In this document: one piece after another, positions 16,109 through 23,436 of the stretch | Numbering within the stretch: position 1 is the stretch's first letter | Layout: every line of letters begins with the position of its first letter | Source: [Streptosporangium] indianense | Lineage (GTDB): Bacteria > Actinomycetota > Actinomycetes > Streptomycetales > Streptomycetaceae | Direction: 5' to 3' | DNA length: 50,688 bases | Assembly: GCF_021474405.1 (NCBI RefSeq) | Contig: NZ_JAKEIO010000049.1 | Span: forward strand, 1-50,688 | The notes under the pieces: generated by a model | What the model saw: only the letters and a program-made list of their open reading frames with translations | Database searches by the model: none | What the model was told of the DNA's origin: nothing | Made by a program: the position numbers and the translations under genes

Positions 16109-17731
16109 ATGAGTGAGGTCACCCCTTTCACGCACGTCGTCGGCGGTGAGCGACTCCGCGGGCTGTCCTCCGGGGGCGGTGGGCCCGCCCGGGCGACGGT
16201 CGTGCTGCTGCACGGCGCGGGCAACGGCAGCAAGGAGCGGCTGGTGCCGCTGCTGGAGGAGTTCGCCGCCCACGGTTGCCACGCCCTCGCCTTCGACTTC
16301 TCGGGGCACGGGGAAAGCACGGGCCTGCTGCGGGAGTTGAGCCTGCGCCGCCGCTTCGAGCAGGCCGTCTCCGTCGTCGACGCCCGCGCCGGGGCGGGCG
16401 TGCCGCTGGTGCTGGTGGGGTTCAGCATGAGCGGCCAGACGGTGGCGGACCTGGTGCGGCACTACGGGGACCGGGTGGCGGCGCTGGGGCTGTGCGCGCC
16501 GGCCGTGTACGCGGGTGAGGCGTGGGACGTGCCGTTCGGCGCGGGCGACGGGCCGTTCAGCGAGATCATCCGCCGCCCCGGGAGCTGGCGCGCCTCCCCC
16601 GCCCTGGACGTGCTGCGGGCGTACGAGGGGCGGGCCGTGCTGGTCGTGCCGGGCACGGACGAGGTCATCCCACTCGCCGTCACGGAGGCCCTCTCCGGGG
16701 CACTGGCCCACCGCGCGCAGTTCACCCACCGGGAACTCCCCGACGCGGAGCACCGCTTGGGTGTGTGGTTCCGCGATCACCCGACGGACCGACGCGAGTT
16801 CGTCACGGACGTGCTGACCGGTCTCGGTGAGCGGGGCTGGACGTCGACCCGGGCATGGGTGGCCAAGCAGATCCCGGAGGGCCGTACGGTCGACGAGTGG
16901 TCCTTCCTGGCCGGGGGCTGGAGCGCCCAGATGCGTCGGCTCACCCTCGACGACGGCGGCGAGCTGGCGCTGCGGACCTTCGTGAAGCCCTTCTTCCGGC
17001 GGCACGCGCCCGGGCTGCTGGCCCGCGAGGCGGAGACGCTGACGCTGCTGGCGGAGCAGGAGGGCGTGCCGGCCCCCGAGCTGGTCGGCGTCGACGCGAC
17101 CGGGGAGCACTGCGACCATCCGTCGCTGCTGATGTCCGTGCTGCCGGGGCGGGTCCGGGTCGACGAGGAGGAGCTCGGCGCGCGGGTGGGCCTGCTGGCC
17201 GCGCAGCTGGCGCGGATCCACCGGATCGTCCCCCGGGAGCGTCCGCGGACGTACCAGGCGTGGATGTCGCCGGGGGCCGTCCCGCCGGGGTGGGAGCGGG
17301 CCGTGGACGTCGTCCGCCGCGATCCCCCGCCGTACGAGGGCTGCTTCCTGCACCGGGACTTCCACCCCGGGAACGTGCTGTTCACGGGGTCGGGGGCCGG
17401 TCTGCGGATCAGCGGGGTCGTCGACTGGGTGGAGACCTCCTGGGGACCGGCCGATCTGGACGTCGCCCACTGCTCGACGGCACTCGCGCTGCTGCACGGT
17501 CCCGAGTACGGCCTCGGTTTCCGGGAGCGCTACGAGGCACAGGGCGGGCGGCTCCTGGCCGACGGTCCGGACCATCTGTACTGGCGGCTGCTCGACGCGC
17601 TGGCCTACGTCCCCGACGCGGCGAAGCTGGCCGGGCCGTGGCGGGAGCTGGGCCGGGCCGATCTGACGCCCGAGGTGCTGGGCGGGCGCATGGAGGCGTA
17701 CGTGACGGGCCTGCTGGAGCGGTACGGCTGA
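16109..17731 (+). CDS. Fused alpha/beta-hydrolase and APH-type phosphotransferase
   Basis: A 540-residue uninterrupted frame with two enzyme domains. Residues 1-240 are an alpha/beta-hydrolase: VVLLHGAGNG oxyanion region, nucleophile elbow GFSMSG (Ser106), acid Asp184 in PGTDEV and His215 in PDAEHRLG. Residues about 260-540 are an aminoglycoside-phosphotransferase-like kinase: catalytic loop FLHRDFHPGNVLF (Asp417, Asn422) and metal-binding Asp439 in VVDWVETSWGPADLD. Substrates are unknown; the kinase domain resembles small-molecule rather than protein kinases. The start could also be a GTG four codons earlier. Both catalytic sets look intact, so a bifunctional enzyme is plausible. No frameshift separates the halves as given. 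Confidence 0.8.
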   Translation: MSEVTPFTHVVGGERLRGLSSGGGGPARATVVLLHGAGNGSKERLVPLLEEFAAHGCHALAFDFSGHGESTGLLRELSLRRRFEQAVSVVDARAGAGVPLVLVGFSMSGQTVADLVRHYGDRVAALGLCAPAVYAGEAWDVPFGAGDGPFSEIIRRPGSWRASPALDVLRAYEGRAVLVVPGTDEVIPLAVTEALSGALAHRAQFTHRELPDAEHRLGVWFRDHPTDRREFVTDVLTGLGERGWTSTRAWVAKQIPEGRTVDEWSFLAGGWSAQMRRLTLDDGGELALRTFVKPFFRRHAPGLLAREAETLTLLAEQEGVPAPELVGVDATGEHCDHPSLLMSVLPGRVRVDEEELGARVGLLAAQLARIHRIVPRERPRTYQAWMSPGAVPPGWERAVDVVRRDPPPYEGCFLHRDFHPGNVLFTGSGAGLRISGVVDWVETSWGPADLDVAHCSTALALLHGPEYGLGFRERYEAQGGRLLADGPDHLYWRLLDALAYVPDAAKLAGPWRELGRADLTPEVLGGRMEAYVTGLLERYG

Positions 17732-17815
17732 GGCGGCGGGGCGGTCGCGGGCGGCTGTCAGTGGTGTCCGCGATGATGCAGGAGGGTCGTGAGGACGCGG
17801 CGAGCGGAGGCCGGG

Positions 17816-19003
17816 ATGGGCGGCGGAGTGCGGTACATCGACGTGGCGGAGCGGCGGGCCCGGCTCGCGCTGCGGCACCGGCTGGCCGGGCGGGCCAGGG
17901 CGGGGACGCCCGAGGAGGTCGCCGACGCGTTGGTGGCGTTGCACGGCACGGACCCGGCGACGGTGTACCTGGCCGTGGGCGCACGGCTCGCGGACCCCGC
18001 CGTGACCGTCGGGGAGACGGAGCGGGCCCTGTACGAGGACCGGAACCTCGTGCGGATGCACGGCATGCGGCACACGGTGTTCGTGTTCCCCACCGCCCTG
18101 ACCGCCGTCGTGCACGCCTCGACGGGGCTCGCCGTCGCCGCCCGGGAGCGGGCCTCGCTGCTCAAGCACATGGCGACGGCCGGTGCGCCGGACGCGGCCT
18201 GGTTGAAGGACGTCGAGGAGTCGACGCTGGCGGCGCTCGCCCGGCGCGGTCAGGCGACCGCGGCCGAACTCGCCCAGGACGAGCCGCGGTTGCGGGAGCA
18301 GTTCGTGTACGCGGCCGGGAAGAGCTACGAGGGGACGCACACGGTCTCGACCCGGCTGCTGAGGGTCCTGGGCGTCGAGGGGAAGGTCGTGCGCGGCCGG
18401 CCGCTCGGCTCCTGGACGTCCAGTCGGTTCCGCTGGGCCGTGGCACCCGAGCACGCCGAGCTGGACACGGCGGGGGCGCAGGCAAAGCTGCTGGGACGGT
18501 GGCTCACGGCGTGCGGCCCGGCGACCGAGGCCGACCTGAAGTGGTGGACGGGGTGGCGTGTGACGGAGGTCCGCCGGGCCCTGGCCGCGGCCGGGGCGGA
18601 GGCGGTGTCGCTGGACGGGGACACGGGCTACGTGGCCGCGGGTGACGCCGGACCGGTTCCCGTGCCCGGGGAGCCCTGGGCCGCGCTGCTGCCCGGCCTC
18701 GACCCGACGGCGATGGGATGGCAGCAGCGCGACTGGTACCTCGCCCCGGAGTTGCGGCCCCGGCTGTTCGACGGCAGCGGCAACGTCGGACCGACGGTGT
18801 GGTGGAACGGACGGGTGGTGGGCGGCTGGGCGCAGCGGCCGGACGGGGAGATCGTCTGGCGGCTCCTCGACGAGGACGGCATCGGCCGGGACGCCCGCGC
18901 GGCGATCGATTCCGAGGCGCAGCGGCTGGCCGCCTGGCTGGGCACGACCAGAATCACCCCCCGCTTCCGCACGCCGCTGGAGAGGGAGCTCAGCAAGGAC
19001 TGA
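17816..19003 (+). CDS. Winged-helix AlkZ/YcaQ-superfamily (HTH_42) protein
   Basis: A 395-residue protein of the HTH_42 superfamily, which includes the DNA glycosylases AlkZ and YcaQ that repair bulky alkylation and interstrand crosslinks. The C-terminal landmark LLPGLDPTAMGWQQRDWYL followed by NVGPTVWWNGRVVGGWAQ is typical. Where glycosylase members have a Gln-x-Gln or Gln-x-Asp catalytic motif after the first helices, this protein appears to read ALHGT (His43-Gly-Thr45), so glycosylase activity is uncertain. The ATG has GGAGG 5 bases upstream. It follows the fusion gene by 84 bases and ends at a strong terminator. Confidence 0.8.
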   Translation: MGGGVRYIDVAERRARLALRHRLAGRARAGTPEEVADALVALHGTDPATVYLAVGARLADPAVTVGETERALYEDRNLVRMHGMRHTVFVFPTALTAVVHASTGLAVAARERASLLKHMATAGAPDAAWLKDVEESTLAALARRGQATAAELAQDEPRLREQFVYAAGKSYEGTHTVSTRLLRVLGVEGKVVRGRPLGSWTSSRFRWAVAPEHAELDTAGAQAKLLGRWLTACGPATEADLKWWTGWRVTEVRRALAAAGAEAVSLDGDTGYVAAGDAGPVPVPGEPWAALLPGLDPTAMGWQQRDWYLAPELRPRLFDGSGNVGPTVWWNGRVVGGWAQRPDGEIVWRLLDEDGIGRDARAAIDSEAQRLAAWLGTTRITPRFRTPLERELSKD

Positions 19004-19171
19004 CCCCCGAACGCCCACGGGCGGGCCGAGCCGGTCCCGTCTGTCAGGGCTCCCTGCTCCCCACCGATACGGCTGGAGACACACGGGCAGGTCGAGCCGG
19101 CTCCGTCCGTGCTCCCGTCCGGTGCGTACACCCCCCGCCGGTGTTCGCGGCACCCGCCGGGGTGGCATGAA

Positions 19172-19212
19172 CGAGCGCCGGACACCCCGCCGTTCGGGGC
19201 GTCCGGCGCTCG
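19172..19212. terminator. Bidirectional terminator
   Basis: An 18-bp stem (19172-19189 with 19195-19212, one mismatch) and a 5-base loop lie between the convergent HTH_42 gene and the small minus-strand gene ending at 19224. It probably serves both. Confidence 0.8.
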
Positions 19213-19223
19213 GGACGGGCGGG

Positions 19224-19538
19224 TCAGCGTGTGTAGCGCATGAACGCACGCACCATGTGGCACGTCGTGTCCGACGGCGGGTGGACGCCGATCAGCTCCG
19301 CCGTGTCGCGGATCGCCTCGTTGTGGGCCTGGTTGGGCATGTGGACGCCCGAGTCGAGCAGGGCGATGGCGAGGCGCATCGCCTTGAGACGGCGGTTGTG
19401 CGTCACGTACCACTGGCGCGGCCGGCCCGGGGGCAGCGGCCGCTTCTCCACGGGCGCGTACGGCAGGTCGAGCAGGACGGGGCGCTTCGCGGTGGACTGG
19501 GTGGGCAGCGGCTTCGGCTTCAGGGCGGCAGCGGGCAC
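19224..19538 (-). CDS. Conserved actinobacterial protein of unknown function
   Basis: A soluble protein of about 104 residues with a Pro/Lys-rich N-terminus (KPKPLPTQSTAKRP) and a helical C-terminal half (RRLKAMRLAIALLDSGVHMP). It contains one Cys and several His, including DTTCHMVRAFMRYTR at the end. I do not recognise a function. The start is ambiguous: AGGAGG sits directly against an ATG at 19544, which leaves no spacing, while a GTG two codons later has an ideal 6-base spacing, so I chose the GTG. The strand-specific upstream region has TAAACT near 19613-19618 as a possible -10 element. Confidence 0.65.
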   Translation of the reverse strand: MPAAALKPKPLPTQSTAKRPVLLDLPYAPVEKRPLPPGRPRQWYVTHNRRLKAMRLAIALLDSGVHMPNQAHNEAIRDTAELIGVHPPSDTTCHMVRAFMRYTR

Positions 19539-19766
19539 AGGCATCCTCCTGTCGCGGTCGGGCGGCTCACCGAAGACGTCGGCATCCCCGGCGCCACCCT
19601 CGAACACTGCTTACAGTTTACCGCCCGGCACTGACAACGGGGAGTCCGCAGAGCTCGGCAAAAGCCCTGGTGAGCAGGGGAACTGGCGTGGTGTCACGAC
19701 TGCTCCACGAGGTGCCGGAGGGACGCCAGGAAATCGAACACGCCGGTCGGCGCGTACCGTGTGGGC

Positions 19767-20126
19767 ATGGAGATCTGGATCAACCCCGCGTGTTCGAAGT
19801 GCCGCAGCGCGCTGACGCTGCTCGACGCAGAGGGCGCCGACTACACCGTCCGCCGCTACCTGGAGGACGTGCCGAGCGAGGACGAGATCCGGGGCGTGCT
19901 GGAGCGCCTCGGTCTCGAACCCTGGGACATCACCCGCACCCAGGAGGCCGAGGCCAAGGAGCTCGGACTCAAGGGGTGGCCGCGGGACGCCGGCTCGCGC
20001 GCCCGCTGGATCACGGCGCTCGCCGAGCACCCGAAGCTGATCCAGCGCCCGATCATCACCGCGGACGACGGGACGGCGGTCGTCGGCCGCTCCGAAGAGG
20101 CCGTACGGGACGCCCTGTCGCGCTGA
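19767..20126 (+). CDS. ArsC/Spx-family thioredoxin-fold protein
   Basis: A 119-residue protein of the arsenate-reductase ArsC/Spx/YffB family. The N-terminal NPACSKCRSALTLL carries the single redox Cys of ArsC type (Cys9) and a second Cys three residues later (CSKC), and IQRPIITADDGTAVVGR is the family's cis-Pro and substrate-loop region. YffB-like members often use thiols rather than arsenate, and no ars genes are nearby, so arsenate reduction is not assured. I chose the ATG giving MEIWINPACSKC; a GTG two codons earlier is possible. The upstream 140 bases show nothing definite. Confidence 0.85.
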   Translation: MEIWINPACSKCRSALTLLDAEGADYTVRRYLEDVPSEDEIRGVLERLGLEPWDITRTQEAEAKELGLKGWPRDAGSRARWITALAEHPKLIQRPIITADDGTAVVGRSEEAVRDALSR

Positions 20127-20244
20127 CCAGCCACGTATGCGCATGTGGCGCAGGTCACTTGAGTGACTCCTGTAACTGCTGAGTAACCTCGTTCGGTATC
20201 TCGTACATAGCGGCGTACGCTCCCCTACCTCTCAGGAGGCGCGG

Positions 20245-20931
20245 ATGTCGCGCAGGAGAACTCTCGGTACGAAGAAGAAGATCGCGCTTCTGGTGAGCGC
20301 GGCGACCGTGGCGGGAGGCGGGGCCTTCGTCATGGCGAGCACGTCGAACGCGGCACCGACCCCCAAGTCGGCGTCGGAGTCGACGGTCTGCCTGGGCCTC
20401 GCCACCGCCCTCGGCAACAACCAGAAGTTCATCGCGGACCAGCGGGCCAACCCGGACGCGCAGTCCGAGGCGCGGATCGCCAACCGCGAGGCGGTCGTCG
20501 CGGAGATCAAGCGCAAGCAGGAGGCGTCGGGGTGCACCGTCGGGGAGTCGGCTCAGGACTCCCAGACCGCGCAGCCGTCGCAGCCCGCCGAGGCCGCACA
20601 GCCTCCCGCGGCCTCGGCCCAGCCGTCGCAGCCGGCCGCGTCCGCTCCCGCGGGAAACACCGGCGGCGGTGCCGCTGCCTCGGGGCAGCAGGTGTGCAAC
20701 GGCTCCACGGTCACGCTCTCCGGTGAGGGCGGCGCGCCCGCCGCGTCCAGCAACCAGTTCCCGGCCGGCACGAAGCTGAAGGTCACCAACCTGGACAACA
20801 ACAAGTCCACGACGGTGGAGGTCACTTCGGTCTCCGGCAGCTGTGCGCTGCTCAACAACGCGGCCTTCGAACAGGTCCGTGAGCCCGGCAAGTTCCTGAT
20901 CCGCCGGGCCCTGATCGAGAAGGTGGGGTGA
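20245..20931 (+). CDS. Secreted protein with double-psi-barrel-like C-terminus
   Basis: A 228-residue exported protein. The signal peptide (basic RRRTLGTKKK, then ALLVSAATVAGGGAFVM, cleaved near SNAAP) is followed by a helical segment bounded by two Cys (about 49-95), then an Ala/Pro/Gln/Ser-rich linker (about 100-147) with repeated QPSQPA-like units. The C-terminal domain (about 150-228) contains FPAGTKLKVTNLDNNKSTTV, which resembles the RlpA/expansin-type double-psi beta-barrel, plus two Cys that could form a disulfide. The catalytic Asp of RlpA enzymes is not evident, so wall binding is as likely as cleavage. ATG with CAGGAGG about 6 bases upstream. Confidence 0.75.
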   Translation: MSRRRTLGTKKKIALLVSAATVAGGGAFVMASTSNAAPTPKSASESTVCLGLATALGNNQKFIADQRANPDAQSEARIANREAVVAEIKRKQEASGCTVGESAQDSQTAQPSQPAEAAQPPAASAQPSQPAASAPAGNTGGGAAASGQQVCNGSTVTLSGEGGAPAASSNQFPAGTKLKVTNLDNNKSTTVEVTSVSGSCALLNNAAFEQVREPGKFLIRRALIEKVG

Positions 20932-20996
20932 GGTCTCACGCCGGAGTGAATCGATGAGGCGGCGGCCACCCCCTCGGCCGCCCCTCGTACGTGTCA

Positions 20997-21034
20997 CCGG
21001 TCCTGTTGCCTCCGGCCAGGGGCAGCAGGACCGG
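20997..21034 (+). terminator. Terminator after the secreted-protein gene
   Basis: A 14-bp stem (CCGGTCCTGTTGCC at 20997-21010 with 21021-21034, one G-T wobble) with a 10-base loop, 65 bases after the stop codon. It has no T-run, as is usual for Streptomyces. Confidence 0.7.
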
Positions 21035-21046
21035 CGCGTCCGGGCC

Positions 21047-21099
21047 GTGCGGCGCCGGTCACCGGCTTGACGGAGGGGAGCCGGTGACCGGCGCCGCAC
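21047..21099. repeat. 21-bp perfect inverted repeat upstream of glnII
   Basis: The arms 21047-21067 and 21079-21099 are perfect reverse complements with an 11-base spacer. It lies directly after another hairpin and 45 bases before the GlnR site of glnII. It may be a second terminator that insulates glnII, or an operator. Together with the preceding hairpin and GlnR site it accounts for most of the gene-free stretch 20932-21282. Confidence 0.85.
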
Positions 21100-21144
21100 C
21101 CGCGAAACATCCTCTCGGCGTGAAGTGCGGCACAGTGCCGCCAG

Positions 21145-21182
21145 GTAACACGGGGTTCACATGCGAGCAATGGCCGGGAAAT
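21145..21182 (+). promoter_or_regulatory. GlnR-binding site upstream of glnII
   Basis: Half-sites GTAAC (21145), TTCAC (21156), GCAAT (21167) and GAAAT (21178), each separated by 6 bases, match the GlnR consensus with the degeneracy seen at other glnII promoters. It ends 100 bases before the start codon. Confidence 0.8.
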
Positions 21183-21282
21183 CGCCTGTTGCCAGGCTGC
21201 CGGGCAGCAGACGCGGCGCACCGGTGCCGCTGCGCCGCACGCACCCGCGATACGCGCCCAGACACACCCGAGGATGTGGCCC

Positions 21283-22314
21283 GTGACCTTCAAGGCTGAG
21301 TACATCTGGATCGACGGCACCGAGCCGACGGCCAAACTGCGTTCCAAGACCAAGATCATCACGGGCTCTCCCGCCGGTCTGGACGCGCTGCCGATCTGGG
21401 GCTTCGACGGGTCCTCCACCAACCAGGCCGAGGGCCACTCCTCGGACTGCGTCCTCAAGCCGGTCTTCACCTGCCCGGACCCCATCCGCGGCGGCGACGA
21501 CATCCTCGTGCTGTGCGAGGTCCTGAACATCGACCTCACCCCGCACGCCACCAACACCCGTGCGGCGCTGGCCGAGGTCGCCGAGAAGTTCGCGGCGCAG
21601 GAGCCGATCTTCGGCATCGAGCAGGAGTACACGTTCTTCAAGGACGGCTACCCGCTCGGCTTCCCCAAGGGCGGCTTCCCGGCCCCGCAGGGTGGCTACT
21701 ACTGCGGTGTCGGCGCGGACGAGATCTTCGGCCGTGACGTCGTCGAGGCGCACCTGGACAACTGCCTGAAGGCCGGCCTCGCCATCTCCGGCATCAACGC
21801 CGAGGTCATGCCCGGCCAGTGGGAGTTCCAGGTCGGTCCGGTCTCCCCGCTGGAGGTCTCCGACCACCTGTGGGTGGCCCGCTGGCTGCTCTACCGCACC
21901 GCCGAGGACTTCGACATCGCCGCCACCCTCGACCCCAAGCCGGTCAAGGGCGACTGGAACGGCGCCGGCGCGCACACCAACTTCTCCACCAAGGCGATGC
22001 GCGAGAGCTACGACGCGATCATCACCGCGGCCGAGTCGCTCGGTGAGGGCTCCAAGCCGCTCGACCACGTCAAGAACTACGGCGCCGGCATCGACGACCG
22101 CCTCACCGGCCTGCACGAGACCGCCCCGTGGGACAAGTACTCCTACGGCGTCTCCGACCGCGGCGCCTCGGTCCGCATCCCCTGGCAGGTCGAGAAGGAC
22201 GGCAAGGGCTACATCGAGGACCGCCGCCCGAACGCCAACGTCGACCCGTACGTGGTGACGCGTCTGCTCGTCGACACCTGCTGCTCGGCGCTGGAGAAGG
22301 CCGGCCAGGTCTGA
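21283..22314 (+). CDS. glnII: Glutamine synthetase type II
   Basis: A 343-residue eukaryote-type glutamine synthetase, typical of Streptomyces, Frankia and rhizobia. Motifs include PIWGFDGSSTNQAEG near the N-terminus, IFGIEQEYTFF, GQWEFQVGP and the ATP-binding KPVKGDWNGAGAHTNFSTKAMR, then DRGASVRIPWQV. It lacks the GlnA adenylylation loop, so it should not be controlled by GlnE. I chose the GTG giving MTFKAEYIWIDGTEPTAKL, with GAGGA about 9 bases upstream; an in-frame ATG three codons earlier overlaps the ribosome site. A GlnR site lies upstream and a UUCG-loop terminator follows. Confidence 0.97.
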   Translation: MTFKAEYIWIDGTEPTAKLRSKTKIITGSPAGLDALPIWGFDGSSTNQAEGHSSDCVLKPVFTCPDPIRGGDDILVLCEVLNIDLTPHATNTRAALAEVAEKFAAQEPIFGIEQEYTFFKDGYPLGFPKGGFPAPQGGYYCGVGADEIFGRDVVEAHLDNCLKAGLAISGINAEVMPGQWEFQVGPVSPLEVSDHLWVARWLLYRTAEDFDIAATLDPKPVKGDWNGAGAHTNFSTKAMRESYDAIITAAESLGEGSKPLDHVKNYGAGIDDRLTGLHETAPWDKYSYGVSDRGASVRIPWQVEKDGKGYIEDRRPNANVDPYVVTRLLVDTCCSALEKAGQV

Positions 22315-22333
22315 TCCGCCCCGCGCGTTCCTG

Positions 22334-22372
22334 AAGGGGGCGCTCACCGTTCGCGGTGAGCGTCCCCTTTTG
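22334..22372 (+). terminator. glnII terminator with TTCG tetraloop
   Basis: A 16-bp stem (22334-22349 with 22354-22369, one G-T wobble) closed by TTCG and followed by a short T-run, 19 bases after the glnII stop. This is a textbook intrinsic terminator. Confidence 0.95.
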
Positions 22373-22457
22373 CCTGCCGCGCCGTCGTGGCGCTTCACGC
22401 GGCTCCCCGCGCCCTGTGACGTGGCGCGATTGTCCAAGCAGTGAGAGGAGGGTCCCG

Positions 22458-22610
22458 GTGCGGGATCAGCTCTGCTTCAATGGAGTCATGGCCAGCTACC
22501 AGAAGTGCATCGCGACGGGTCGCCATGACCTCGAGCCCTTCTGGCCGTCCCGCCAGGACCACGACTTCGACCGGGTGTGTTGCCGCGCGACGAACGCGCC
22601 GGCCCTCTAA
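22458..22610 (+). CDS. 50-residue Cys-containing protein, unknown function
   Basis: A small protein, MRDQLCFNGVMASYQKCIAT followed by GRHDLEPFWPSRQDHDFDRV and ending CCRATNAPAL. It starts at a GTG with a very good GAGGAGG 6-7 bases upstream, which makes a real gene likely. It has four Cys (6, 17, 41, 42) and several His/Asp residues, so it could bind zinc. A short form starting at the internal ATG (MASYQK) is possible. It lies between the glnII terminator and the GlnRII-type regulator, so it may be part of the nitrogen locus, though this is inference. Confidence 0.6.
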   Translation: MRDQLCFNGVMASYQKCIATGRHDLEPFWPSRQDHDFDRVCCRATNAPAL

Positions 22611-22730
22611 AGCCGTACACCCCGGCCTTCGGCCAGCGCGCGAACCGCGTACGTCCCTCGGCGAGCCCGACCACGAATCGCGGCCGTCGACCTCCCCGAC
22701 GAACTCCTCGCGCGAAAGAGCTGACCTCTC

Positions 22731-23321
22731 ATGGCGACCACTCGTTCCCTGTCCACCGCCGCCCCTCTCAACGCCCCCGCGCCGCACGGCCCCCGGCATC
22801 GGCTCCGCGCCGTCGACCGGGACGAGGTGGTGACGGTCGCGGACCTGCTGCCGCCGGGTGCCACCTGGCTGCCGGCCCCGCCGCACACCCTGCCGACGCT
22901 GCCTGGGCAGCCGCCGATGATCGGCTACCTGGTGCTCGTCCCGGCCGACCAGCAGCCGCCGTTCCCGGTGGCGGTGCCCGACCTGCCGCAGGACGCGGAC
23001 CCGCGGCCCGGCGCCGAGCCGGGCGGCGAGCCGCTGATCCGGGTCGACAGCGTGCAGCGCACCGCCCGGGTGGCCGGGCAGCCGCTCGACCTCACCTACC
23101 TGGAGTTCGAGCTGCTGGCCCACCTGGTGGCGCACCCGGGCCGGGTTCACACCCGCGACCAGCTGGTCGGCACGGTGTGGGGCTACGGGCACGTGGGCGA
23201 CGGCCGCACGGTCGACGTCCACATCGCCCGGCTGCGCCGCAAGCTGGGCGCGGAGCACCGCGATGCGATCCGCACGGTGCGCCGCGTGGGCTACAAGTAC
23301 GTCCCGCCGACGGCGGACTGA
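22731..23321 (+). CDS. glnRII: OmpR-type regulator GlnRII
   Basis: A 196-residue regulator whose C-terminal half (about 98-193) is an OmpR/PhoB winged helix: LTYLEFELLAHLVAHPGRVH, then TRDQLVGTVWGYG, the recognition helix in GRTVDVHIARLRRKLG and the wing ending VRRVGYKYVPP. The N-terminal half is Pro-rich and shows no receiver domain with a phosphorylatable Asp. Position next to glnII matches S. coelicolor glnRII, whose product binds the same promoters (glnA, glnII, amtB) as the global regulator GlnR. Control by phosphorylation is therefore unlikely. The ATG has AAAGAGCTGAC upstream, a weak ribosome site. Confidence 0.85.
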   Translation: MATTRSLSTAAPLNAPAPHGPRHRLRAVDRDEVVTVADLLPPGATWLPAPPHTLPTLPGQPPMIGYLVLVPADQQPPFPVAVPDLPQDADPRPGAEPGGEPLIRVDSVQRTARVAGQPLDLTYLEFELLAHLVAHPGRVHTRDQLVGTVWGYGHVGDGRTVDVHIARLRRKLGAEHRDAIRTVRRVGYKYVPPTAD

Positions 23322-23436
23322 ACCGAGTCCCTGCCCTGCACCGCCCGGTGGGTCCCGCTCAGGGCGGCTGTCCGGCCCGTCTGCTGTGAGCAGATCCCCG
23401 TTCCGTGCTCTCGCCCCAGCGGGCAGAGTCACCGGC

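Noticed and set aside
15824..19249. A 1141-codon open frame on the minus strand opposite several plus-strand genes
   Set aside because: It spans three recognisable genes and their intergenic gaps, and its translation is an Arg/Pro/His/Gln-rich artefact.
20170..20220. A possible ECF-sigma promoter (GTAAC ... CGTAC) before the secreted protein gene
   Set aside because: The spacing between the two elements does not fit a known Streptomyces ECF consensus well enough to call.
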